A stretch of DNA of 64,000 nucleotides from Pseudomonadota bacterium (GTDB lineage: Bacteria > Pseudomonadota > Gammaproteobacteria > Burkholderiales > Burkholderiaceae_C), in the NCBI GenBank assembly GCA_020161065.1, contig JAIUPH010000004.1, forward strand, positions 1 to 64,000, written 5' to 3'. The notes under the pieces were generated by a model. That model was not told where the DNA came from, searched no databases, and saw nothing but the letters and a program-made list of their open reading frames with translations. The position numbers and the translations under genes are program-made. Below, one piece after another: positions 37,544-45,274 of the stretch (its first letter is position 1; each line of letters begins with the position of its first letter).

Positions 37544-38084
37544 AACCTTGTCTTCTTCTCCGTCACGTCCTTCCGATGCGCCGGCCGGCCCGGCGCGCTG
37601 GCTGGGCCAGGTGCTGCTGTACGGCCTGTTCGCGCTGGCGATCGGCGTCTTCTCGCACTGGCCGCCGTACCACCACCTGGGCCCCGGGCAGGCGCTGATC
37701 AAGGTCAGCTTCTCGCGCGTGGGCAAGCCGGTGGGCGACTGCCGCAAGCTCAGCGACGCCGAGCTGGCCAAGCTGCCGCCCAACATGCGCGCCACCGAAC
37801 AGTGCCCGCGCGAACGCTCACCGGTGACGATCGAGGTCGACGTCAACGGCGCCAACGTGCTCAGCCGCACGGCGCCGCCGAGCGGCCTGTCCAAGGACGG
37901 CGCCTCGGCGCTTTACCAGCGCCTGGTGGTGCCGGCCGGCGAGCAGCGCATCGCGGTGCGCTTTTCCGACGACGTGCGCGCCCGCGCCACGCCGTACCAC
38001 CGCGAAGCCACGGTGAAGCTGGTGCCGGGCCAGGTGCTGGTCATCGATTTCGACGCCGAGAAGGGCGGCATCACCCTGCAATGA
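37536..38084 (+). CDS. Single-helix membrane protein of unknown function in the respiratory operon
   Basis: 182 residues. One transmembrane helix (about 22-42, ARWLGQVLLYGLFALAIGVF) is followed by a periplasmic beta-rich domain with a conserved-looking HWPPYHHLGPGQALIKVSFS, a Cys pair (DCRKLSD, TEQCPRER) and a closing LVPGQVLVIDFD. It overlaps both neighbours (8 bp and 4 bp). I do not recognise the family. The position between the two redox fusions and the two cysteines suggest an assembly or electron-transfer accessory, like FixH-type proteins, though no FixH motif is seen. Confidence 0.65.
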   Translation: MAETLSSSPSRPSDAPAGPARWLGQVLLYGLFALAIGVFSHWPPYHHLGPGQALIKVSFSRVGKPVGDCRKLSDAELAKLPPNMRATEQCPRERSPVTIEVDVNGANVLSRTAPPSGLSKDGASALYQRLVVPAGEQRIAVRFSDDVRARATPYHREATVKLVPGQVLVIDFDAEKGGITLQ

Positions 38085-39508
38085 ACACCCTCGTCGCCTT
38101 GCGCAAGCATTCCCGCGCCGTGCCTGCCACGGCATCCACCCCGTCCGACTACGTGCTGCCGGTGGCCGGCGCCGAGCGCATCGCGCTGGCGCGGCGCTGG
38201 CTGCTGCTGGCGCTGGCGGCGCTGCTGGGCTCGGGGCTGTTCTCGGTGCTGCTGGTGCTGGCGCGCACGCCGGGCATCAACGCCTGGCTGCCGGCCGGCG
38301 ACTTCTTTCGCGTGGCGCTGGTCGTGCACGTCGACCTGTCGGTGCTGGTCTGGTTCGCCGCGATGGCCGGGCTGTTGTGGAGCCTGAACCTGCGCGAGCC
38401 GCAGACGCCGCGCGCGCGGCTGGCGGCGCGCGTGCCGCTGGCGCTGTGCGCGCTGGGCGCCTTCGGCATGGCGCTGGCCGCCTTCGTCGAGCCCGGGCAG
38501 GCGGCGGTGATGGCCAACTACATCCCGGTGCTCGACGGCGTGGTCTTCCGCGGCGCGCTGGCGCTGTTCGGCGCCGGCGCGCTGGCGCTGGTGGCGCTGG
38601 GACTGGCGCGCGCCCTGCCCGTGGGGCTGGCGCCCGACGGCAGCGGTGCCTTGCGCTTCGGCCTCAACGCCAGCGTGGTGGCGGCGGCGGTCGGGCTGCT
38701 GGCCTTCGGCTGGTCGCTGGCGGTGGTGCCGGCCGATCTGCCGGCCAAGGCCTATTACGAGATCCTGTTCTGGGGCGGCGGCCATGCGCTGCAGTTCACC
38801 TGGACGCTGCTGATGCTGGTCTCCTGGCTGGCGCTGGCGCAGGCCTGCGGCGGGCGGCTGCCCTTGAGCCCGCGCGTGGTGCTGCTGATGTTCGCGGTGG
38901 CGCTGGCCAGCGTCTTCGTCACGCCGCTGGCTTATCTGATGCACGACGTGAGCACGGTCGAGCACCGCGACATGCACACCTGGGGCATGCGCTTCGGCGG
39001 CGGCGTGGCCATCGTGCCGCTGGCGCTGGCGGTGCTGGTGGCGGTGGCGCCGCTGCGCTCGGTGGGCGCGCTGCAGCGGCCGCTGCGCGCGGCGCTGCTG
39101 GCGTCGATGCTGCTGTTCGTCGCCGGCGGGCTGATCGGCCTGGGCATCCAGGGCAGCAACGTCAAGATCCCGGCGCACTACCACGGCTGCATCGTCGGCG
39201 TCACGCTGGCGCTGATGGGCATGGTCTACCACCTGCTGCCGCGCCTGGGCTACGCGGCGCCCAGCGGCCGGCTGGCGGTGGCGCAGCCCTGGGTCTACGG
39301 CATCGGGCAGTTGATGCACATCGTCGGCCTCGTGTGGTCGGGCGGCTACGGCGTGCAGCGCAAGGTGGCCGGCGCCGAGCAGGTGCTGCGCAGCACCGGC
39401 GAGGTGGCCGGCATGGGCTTGATGGGCCTGGGCGGGCTGCTGGCGGTGGTCGGCGGGCTGCTGTTCGCGCTGGTGGTGTGGCGCGCCATGCGGGCGGCGG
39501 CGCGATGA
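38081..39508 (+). CDS. Highly divergent heme-copper oxidase-like subunit lacking Tyr and His-His pair
   Basis: 475 residues, about 12 transmembrane helices. Heme-copper features: His83 in a helix-II-like VVHVDLSVLVW; His235 in FWGGGHALQFT, where the Tyr position (+4) is Phe239; His366 and His368 in IPAHYHGCIVG (the helix X pair). In place of the CuB His-His, helix VII reads VEHRDMHTWGMRFGGG with His295 and His299. This differs from all oxidase types I can name. It may represent an uncharacterised NO reductase-like family, where active sites vary. It overlaps the next gene by 4 bp (ATGA) and follows the unknown protein by a TGA/ATG overlap. It is a separate catalytic subunit from the CuA enzyme at 32479. 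Confidence 0.75.
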   Translation: MNTLVALRKHSRAVPATASTPSDYVLPVAGAERIALARRWLLLALAALLGSGLFSVLLVLARTPGINAWLPAGDFFRVALVVHVDLSVLVWFAAMAGLLWSLNLREPQTPRARLAARVPLALCALGAFGMALAAFVEPGQAAVMANYIPVLDGVVFRGALALFGAGALALVALGLARALPVGLAPDGSGALRFGLNASVVAAAVGLLAFGWSLAVVPADLPAKAYYEILFWGGGHALQFTWTLLMLVSWLALAQACGGRLPLSPRVVLLMFAVALASVFVTPLAYLMHDVSTVEHRDMHTWGMRFGGGVAIVPLALAVLVAVAPLRSVGALQRPLRAALLASMLLFVAGGLIGLGIQGSNVKIPAHYHGCIVGVTLALMGMVYHLLPRLGYAAPSGRLAVAQPWVYGIGQLMHIVGLVWSGGYGVQRKVAGAEQVLRSTGEVAGMGLMGLGGLLAVVGGLLFALVVWRAMRAAAR

Positions 39509-41433
39509 TCGCCTTGCTTCAGCGCGTGCTGCGCGCCGGCTTCATGCGCGCCGAGGCGCTGTTCAACCGCGCCTTCGGCGACCGGCTGAACCCGCTGTAC
39601 CACCTGGGGGCGATCACCTTCTTCCTGTTCTGGGTGGTCGGCGGCACCGGGCTCGTGCTGTATGCCTTCTTCGACACCAGCGTCAGCGGCGCCTACCGCT
39701 CGGTGGAGGCCATCAGCCACGGCGCCTGGGGCGCCGGCGGCGTGCTGCGCACGGTGCACCGGCATGCGTCGGACGCGATGCTCTTGAGCATGCTGATCCA
39801 CCTGCTGCGCTACTTCGCCTTCGACCGGCTGCGCGGCTTTCGCTGGTTCTCGTGGGTCACCGGCGTGGTGCTGCTGTGGCTGGCCTACATCGCCGGCGCC
39901 AACGGCTACATGCTGCCGTGGGACCGGCTGGCGCAGTTCGTCACGCAGGCCAGCTTCGAGTGGCTGGACTGGCTGCCCGGCTTCGGCGGCCGGCTGATCC
40001 GCAACTTCATCCTGCCCGAGCACGTCAACGACCGGCTGTTCTCGCTGCTGGTCTTCATCCACATCGGCGTGCCGCTGCTGATGCTGCTGCTGATGTGGGT
40101 GCACGTGCAGCGCGTGCCCAAGGCCGCCACGCAGCCGCCGCGGCCCATCACCGTGGCGCTGCTGGTGATGCTGCTGCTGCTGGCGCTGCTGGCGCCGGTG
40201 GTCAGCCAGGGCCCGGCCGACCTGCACACGACGCCGGCGGTGCTGTCGATCGACTGGTTCATCCTGCCCATCTTCACGCTGCTGTACGCTTGGCCGCTGG
40301 CGGGCGTGTGGACGCTGGTGCTGGGCGGCACGGCGCTGCTGGCGCTGCTGCCCTGGCTGCCGCCGCGGCGCCGCGCCGGGCAGCTGCGGCAGATCACCGC
40401 GCACCCGGGGCCGGCGCGCATCGCGGCGCGGCCGGGCGAGACGCTGCTCGAAGCCGGGCTGCGCGCCGGCCTGGCGCTGCCCTACGACTGCCGCGCCGGC
40501 GGCTGCGGCCAATGCCTGTGCACGGTGCTCAACGGCCGCGTCGACCAGGGCGCCTTCCAGGCCGCGGCGCTGACGCCGGCCATGCAGGCGCGCGGCCAGG
40601 CGCTGATGTGCTGCGCGGTGGCGCTGGAAGACGTGGAGATCGAAGTCGAAGGCGTTGCCACGCTGGGCAGCGCCGACGCCACGCCGCTGGGCCGCTGGCA
40701 GGCGCGCGTGCAGCGCATGGAACGGCTCTCGCCCGACCTGATGCGCATGCACATCGCGCTGCCCGAAGGCCAGCACCTGCCCTTCACCGCCGGCCAGTAC
40801 ATCAACATCCTGCTGGCCGACGGCGAGAAGCGCGCCTTCTCGTTCGCCAACGCGCCGGCCGACCCGGCGCAGCCGCCGTCGACCGCGGGCGACGTGATCG
40901 AGCTGCACGTGCGCTGGATTCCCGGCGGCCGCTTCACGACCCAGGTTTTCGAGCAGATGAAGGTCGGCGACACGCTCGATTTCGAAGGGCCGCTCGGCCG
41001 CTTCACGCTGCACGACAGCGAGCGGCCCATCCTGATGCTGGCCGGCGCCACCGGCTTCGCGCCGATCAAGAGCATTCTCGAAGACGCCTTCCGCCGCGGC
41101 GTGCAGCGGCCGATGCAGCTCTACTGGGGCGTGCGCAAGGCCGGCGACCTGTACCTGCAGGAGCTGCTGCAGCGCTGGCAGGCCGAGCACCCCAACTTCC
41201 GCTACGTGCCGGTGCTGTCGGAGGCCGACGACGACGCACGCTGGAGCGGCCGCCGCGGCTACGTGCACGAAGCCTTGCTGGCCGACCACCCCGACCTCGG
41301 CGGCTTCGAGGTCTACGCCTGCGGCTCGGTGCGAATGGTGCAGGCGGCGGTGCCCGACTTCCTGGCGCACGGGCTGGGCGAGCAGTTCTGCTTCTCGGAC
41401 GCGTTCGTGCCCTCGCCGCGTAGCGGCGGCTGA
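39505..41433 (+). CDS. Cytochrome b fused to [2Fe-2S] ferredoxin and FAD/NAD(P)H reductase
   Basis: 642 residues. Residues 1-285 are a cytochrome b module with His pairs 85/99 and 186/200. Residues about 293-385 are a plant-type ferredoxin (C329, C334, C337, C369 or C370 in YDCRAGGCGQCLC and LMCCAV). Residues 393-640 are a ferredoxin-NADP reductase-like unit: flavin motif KRAFSFANAP, NAD(P) motif LAGATGFAPIKSI and YACGSVRMVQ. The layout would move electrons from NAD(P)H via FAD and [2Fe-2S] to membrane hemes b. Placed next to a heme-copper-like subunit, it may supply it directly with NAD(P)H electrons. The start (ATG inside ATGA) overlaps the preceding gene. The last codons lie in a 25-bp tandem repeat. 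Confidence 0.85.
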   Translation: MIALLQRVLRAGFMRAEALFNRAFGDRLNPLYHLGAITFFLFWVVGGTGLVLYAFFDTSVSGAYRSVEAISHGAWGAGGVLRTVHRHASDAMLLSMLIHLLRYFAFDRLRGFRWFSWVTGVVLLWLAYIAGANGYMLPWDRLAQFVTQASFEWLDWLPGFGGRLIRNFILPEHVNDRLFSLLVFIHIGVPLLMLLLMWVHVQRVPKAATQPPRPITVALLVMLLLLALLAPVVSQGPADLHTTPAVLSIDWFILPIFTLLYAWPLAGVWTLVLGGTALLALLPWLPPRRRAGQLRQITAHPGPARIAARPGETLLEAGLRAGLALPYDCRAGGCGQCLCTVLNGRVDQGAFQAAALTPAMQARGQALMCCAVALEDVEIEVEGVATLGSADATPLGRWQARVQRMERLSPDLMRMHIALPEGQHLPFTAGQYINILLADGEKRAFSFANAPADPAQPPSTAGDVIELHVRWIPGGRFTTQVFEQMKVGDTLDFEGPLGRFTLHDSERPILMLAGATGFAPIKSILEDAFRRGVQRPMQLYWGVRKAGDLYLQELLQRWQAEHPNFRYVPVLSEADDDARWSGRRGYVHEALLADHPDLGGFEVYACGSVRMVQAAVPDFLAHGLGEQFCFSDAFVPSPRSGG

Positions 41434-41540
41434 GGTGGAAACGCGTAGCGGCGGTTGAGGCGGAACCGCGTAGCGGCGGTTGAGGTGGCACCGCGTAGCG
41501 GCGGCTGAGGTGGAACCGCACAGCGGCGGCTGAAAGGGCG
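41416..41540 (+). repeat. 25-bp tandem repeat, about five copies, at the end of the operon
   Basis: Units start at 41416, 41441, 41466, 41491 and 41516 and share CGTAGCGGCGG(C/T)TGAGG with small changes (last copy degenerate, GCACAGCGGC). The first unit contains the stop codon of the fusion gene (TCG..GGC TGA). There are no unique spacers, so it is not a CRISPR. It may arise by slippage or act on transcript ends. Confidence 0.85.
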
Positions 41541-41638
41541 CCGGCAATCGTCGGAAAGTGCCGGCCCCGCGGCGAGGCGGGCCGCTAGACTGCAGCGCTT
41601 TGCCCCGTCCTCCCGCCCCTCAACCCCCGCTGCCGCGC

Positions 41639-42646
41639 ATGAAGATCCTCGTCACCGGAGCCGCCGGCTTCATCGGCATGACCACCAGCCTGCGCCTGCT
41701 TGCGCGCGGCGACGAGGTGGTCGGCCTCGACAACCTCAACGACTACTACGACGTGCAGCTCAAGCGCGACCGCCTGGCTCGGCTGACGCCGGCGCCGGGT
41801 TTCCGCTTCGTGCAGATCGACGTCGCCGACCGGCCGGCGATGGAGGCGCTGTTCGCCGCCGAGCGCTTCGACCGCGTCATCCACCTGGCGGCGCAGGCCG
41901 GCGTGCGCTACTCGCTGCAGAACCCGCACGCCTACGTCGACAGCAACGTCGTCGGCTTCATGAACGTGCTGGAAGGCTGCCGCCACGGCGGCGTGCAGCA
42001 CCTGGTGTACGCGTCCAGTTCGTCGGTCTACGGCGGCAACACACGCATGCCGTTCTCGGTGCACGACCGCGTGGACCACCCGGTCAGCATGTACGCGGCC
42101 ACCAAGAAGGCCAACGAGCTGATGGCGCACACCTACAGCCACCTGTTCGGCCTGCCGACCACGGGCTTGCGCTTCTTCACGGTCTACGGGCCCTGGGGGC
42201 GGCCGGACATGGCGCTGTTCCTGTTCACCAAGGCCATCCTCGAAGGCCGGCCGATCGACGTCTTCAACCGCGGCAACATGCGGCGCGACTTCACCTACGT
42301 GGACGACATCGTCGAAGGCGTGATCCGCGTGACCGACCGCGTGGCCACGCCGTCGGACCGCTACGACGCCGAGCAGCCCGACCCCGCCACCAGCCATGCG
42401 CCGTACCGCGTGTTCAACATCGGCAACCACCAGCCGGTGCCGCTGATGGACTTCATCGCCTGCATCGAGGACGCGCTGGGCCGCAAGGCCGAGAAGAACT
42501 TCCTGCCGCTGCAGGACGGCGACGTGCCCGCCACCTACGCCGACGTGGCGGCGCTGGAAGACTGGGTGCAGTTCAAGCCGGCGACCTCGATCAGCGCCGG
42601 CATCGGCCGATTCGTCGACTGGTACCGCGGCTACTACAAGGTCTAG
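41639..42646 (+). CDS. UDP-glucuronate 4-epimerase-like NAD-dependent epimerase
   Basis: 335 residues of the short-chain dehydrogenase epimerase family. NAD-binding G-x-x-G-x-x-G is in [18 protein letters not shown]; the catalytic Ser/Tyr-x-x-x-Lys is [10 protein letters not shown] with [10 protein letters not shown]. Motifs [13 protein letters not shown] and [20 protein letters not shown] are typical of the GalE-type UDP-glucuronate 4-epimerases (WbpP/CapI). It would supply UDP-galacturonate for surface polysaccharide. It lies before the sugar transferase and the XrtA genes, which use such precursors. Sequence upstream to 41558 is open but lacks a start that matches the family. Confidence 0.88.
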   Translation: MKILVTGAAGFIGMTTSLRLLARGDEVVGLDNLNDYYDVQLKRDRLARLTPAPGFRFVQIDVADRPAMEALFAAERFDRVIHLAAQAGVRYSLQNPHAYVDSNVVGFMNVLEGCRHGGVQHLVYASSSSVYGGNTRMPFSVHDRVDHPVSMYAATKKANELMAHTYSHLFGLPTTGLRFFTVYGPWGRPDMALFLFTKAILEGRPIDVFNRGNMRRDFTYVDDIVEGVIRVTDRVATPSDRYDAEQPDPATSHAPYRVFNIGNHQPVPLMDFIACIEDALGRKAEKNFLPLQDGDVPATYADVAALEDWVQFKPATSISAGIGRFVDWYRGYYKV

Positions 42647-43449
42647 GAGCGGTTCTCGGCGATCAGCGCGTGCAGGTAGCGCACCGGCAGCGCGTAGGTG
42701 ATGCCGGTGGGCTGGCTGAGCGCCGATTCGCGGCCGCCCTTCACCAGCCCCATGTTGACGACGCCGATGACGCGGCCGGTCTCCAGCTCGAACAGCGGCC
42801 CGCCGCTGTTGCCCGGATAGGCGGTGGCGTCGAGCTGCAGCAGCTCGAAGCTGCCCTCGCGCAGCCGCGTCACCGTGCCTTCGTCGAGCTGGCGGGCGCC
42901 GGCCGTCGGCAAGGCGCTGGCGACGATGGAAGCCACGATGCCGCGGTGGGTGACCGGCTTGAAGCCCAGCACGCCGCCGATCGGGTAGCCGATCAGCGCC
43001 ACGTCCATGCCTTCGCGCGCCGTGCCGGCCGCCGCCAGGGGCAGGGCCGGCCCCGGCTGCCCCTTGATGCGCAGCAGCGCCAGGTCGTGCGCGCGGCTGC
43101 TGCCCAGCACTTCGGCGTCGCGCTGTTCCAGGCTGCCGTCGGGCCGGGCCGTCTGCACGGCGATCGAGGTCACGCCCGCCGTGCGGTTGGGCGCCGTCAG
43201 GTCGGGCAGCACGTGCCAGCAGGTGGCCACGATGCTGCCGTCGCCGATGAAGAAGCCGCTGCCGCGAAAGCCGAAGCGCGGGCTGTCCATCATGTTGAAG
43301 GTGCCGACGGCGCACACCGACGGCTTGGCCGTGGCGATCAGCTCCGGCAAGGGCGTCGCCGCCCAGGCCGGCAGCGCCACAGCGCCGCCGGCCAGCGCCA
43401 GCAGGCGGCGGCGCCGCAGATCGGGGGGCTGAGGGCGGTGTTGCTGCAT
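42643..43449 (-). CDS. Trypsin-like (S1C) serine protease, exported
   Basis: 268 residues from the ATG at 43449 ([20 protein letters not shown]). Its twin-Arg/hydrophobic start ends near AWAAT. The chymotrypsin-like fold has the histidine in [10 protein letters not shown], an Asp in [15 protein letters not shown] and Ser in [14 protein letters not shown], which matches the S-G-G-P motif. It lacks a PDZ domain, unlike DegP. A slightly longer start at 43470 is possible. It is convergent with the epimerase with 4-bp overlap. Role unknown; a surface or stress protease is likely. Confidence 0.85.
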   Translation of the reverse strand: MQQHRPQPPDLRRRRLLALAGGAVALPAWAATPLPELIATAKPSVCAVGTFNMMDSPRFGFRGSGFFIGDGSIVATCWHVLPDLTAPNRTAGVTSIAVQTARPDGSLEQRDAEVLGSSRAHDLALLRIKGQPGPALPLAAAGTAREGMDVALIGYPIGGVLGFKPVTHRGIVASIVASALPTAGARQLDEGTVTRLREGSFELLQLDATAYPGNSGGPLFELETGRVIGVVNMGLVKGGRESALSQPTGITYALPVRYLHALIAENRS

Positions 43450-43840
43450 GCGCTGTCGCCGGGCTGTCATCGACGCGGCGCATTGTGCGGGCCGGTGGCC
43501 ACGATGTCTGCGGTGGCGCGAGGTGCGTCGTCGTGGACGAGTACCGAAACTATCCGTGACGGGCGCAATGGCGGCTGCAATCATCCTGGGCCTGTGGACA
43601 ACAATAATTGCAAGCGGGTGTCAACTGTTGGGCATGGACCACGGTGCGCCCCCCTAGGCCGGGGGTTGTTCGGCCGGAGACCGGCTCCTTACAGTCGTCG
43701 CCCGGTGTCGGGAGATCACTCATCTCAAAGCGTCCGCGTGGCGCCAGCTCCCACCGGGCACGTGCTGCCGACTGTGAATAACTGGCCTGCCGATCGGCCA
43801 GCCGGTCTTACGAATTGATCCGAATCACAGGTTTCTCTCG
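43450..43840. other. 391-bp intergenic region between protease and sugar transferase genes
   Basis: No gene is supported. A hairpin-like CCCCCTAGGCCGGGGG occurs at about 43651-43666. A TGG-ACA...ATTGCA pattern near 43596-43612 resembles a sigma-54 site, but the GG to GC gap is 12 instead of 10. The region must hold promoters for both divergent genes, but none can be fixed by eye. Upstream of the ATG at 43841 only a short AGG is visible. Confidence 0.4.
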
Positions 43841-45226
43841 ATGATCCGCATCTTCAGCCACTACGTAAGCCGGCAAAGCATGCTGCGGGTGCTGTTCGAC
43901 CTGGCTTTCCTGCTGCTGGCCATGTTGGTCGTGTTCGTGGCGTTCGCCGACGGACTGTCCGCCATCGGGGCGCAGGCCGGCGCGCCGGTGCTGTCGGTCG
44001 CCGCCGGCATGTTCATCGTCAACTCGGCTTCGGGTTTTTACCAACGCTCCAGCAACTTCACGGCGTCCCAGGCGCTGGGCCGTGCGACCATCGCCTTGTT
44101 GATCGTGCTGCCGTTGACGTACTTCGTCTTCGACCTGCTGCCCCCCACCGTCACCAATCGCGAAGCCATCAAGTACGCCGCCATGTTCGGCGCCGGGGCC
44201 GTGGTGCTTCGCCGCCTGTACGTCACGCTGTGGGGCGCCGACCCCCTGTCGCGCACGCGCATCCTGATCTTCGGCGCGGGGCCTGCCGCGGGCATCGTCG
44301 GCGCCACGCTGAAGGCGTCGGACCCCAACGCGCACATCGTCGGCTACGTCTCGGGCCCCAACGAAAAGGAAGTCTCCGTCGCCAGCGGCGAGTTGCTGTC
44401 GACCGACGGCCAGTCGCTCACCGAAACGGCGCGGCGGCTGCAGGTCGACGAGATCGTCGTCGCGCTGACCGAGCGCCGCGCCGGCAGCATGCCCTTGCGG
44501 CAACTGCTGGACTGCAAGCTCAGCGGCATCAAGGTCTACGACATCGCCACGCACTTCGAGAAGACGCTGGGCCAGATCCGCATCGACTACGTCAACGCCG
44601 GCTGGCTGATCTTCGGCAGCGGCTTCAACCAGGGCGTGGCGCGCAGCCTGATCAAGCGCAGCTTCGACCTGCTGTGCTCGTTCGTGCTGTTCGTGCTGGC
44701 GCTGCCGATCATGCTGGTGACGGCGCTGCTGATCAAGCTGGAAAGCCGCGGCCCGCTGCTGTACCTTCAGGAGCGCGTGGGCCAGAACGGCAAGACCTTC
44801 AAGGTGTGCAAGTTCCGCAGCATGCGCACCGATGCCGAGAAAGACGGCCGCCCGGTCTGGGCCGTGGCCAACGATTCGCGGGTGACGCGCATCGGCGCCA
44901 TCATCCGCAAGCTGCGGGTCGACGAACTACCGCAGCTCTTCAACGTGCTCAAGGGCGAGATGAGCCTGGTCGGCCCGCGGCCGGAGCGGCCGTTCTTCGT
45001 CGAGCAGTTGACGGCGCAGATCCCGTACTTCGCGGCCCGCCACAGCGTCAAGCCGGGCGTGACGGGTTGGGCGCAGGTGCGGTATCAGTACGGATCGACG
45101 GTGGAGGACTCGCAGGAGAAACTCCAGTACGACCTGTACTACGTGAAGAACCATTCGCTCTTCCTCGACATCGTCATCCTGTTCGAGACGGTCTTCGTCG
45201 TGCTCACCGCCAAGGGCGCACGCTGA
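43841..45226 (+). CDS. XrtA-system undecaprenyl-phosphate sugar phosphotransferase (EpsB type)
   Basis: 461 residues. Four or five N-terminal transmembrane helices, a Rossmann-like middle (ILIFGAGPAAGIVGATL) and a C-terminal bacterial sugar transferase domain. That domain starts RSFDLLCSFVLFVLALPIML and holds LLYLQERVGQNGKTFKVCKF, then LRVDELPQLFNVLKGEMSLVGPRP-type motifs (RVDELPQLFNVL; MSLVGPRPERP). It loads the first sugar phosphate onto undecaprenyl phosphate for exopolysaccharide. The protein matches the PEP-CTERM-associated family. Its place directly before prsK supports the XrtA context. Confidence 0.9.
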   Translation: MIRIFSHYVSRQSMLRVLFDLAFLLLAMLVVFVAFADGLSAIGAQAGAPVLSVAAGMFIVNSASGFYQRSSNFTASQALGRATIALLIVLPLTYFVFDLLPPTVTNREAIKYAAMFGAGAVVLRRLYVTLWGADPLSRTRILIFGAGPAAGIVGATLKASDPNAHIVGYVSGPNEKEVSVASGELLSTDGQSLTETARRLQVDEIVVALTERRAGSMPLRQLLDCKLSGIKVYDIATHFEKTLGQIRIDYVNAGWLIFGSGFNQGVARSLIKRSFDLLCSFVLFVLALPIMLVTALLIKLESRGPLLYLQERVGQNGKTFKVCKFRSMRTDAEKDGRPVWAVANDSRVTRIGAIIRKLRVDELPQLFNVLKGEMSLVGPRPERPFFVEQLTAQIPYFAARHSVKPGVTGWAQVRYQYGSTVEDSQEKLQYDLYYVKNHSLFLDIVILFETVFVVLTAKGAR

Positions 45227-45274
45227 ACGCTCGCGGCGGCTTCGCCGCACGAGCGGGCGCTGACCCCGGCCCCG

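Noticed and set aside
41416-41540. CRISPR-like repeats
   Set aside because: Units are directly adjacent with no unique spacers and include the gene's stop codon; it is a tandem repeat.
43596-43613. Possible sigma-54 promoter before the sugar transferase
   Set aside because: TGGACA...ATTGCA has 12 bases between GG and GC; 10 are required.
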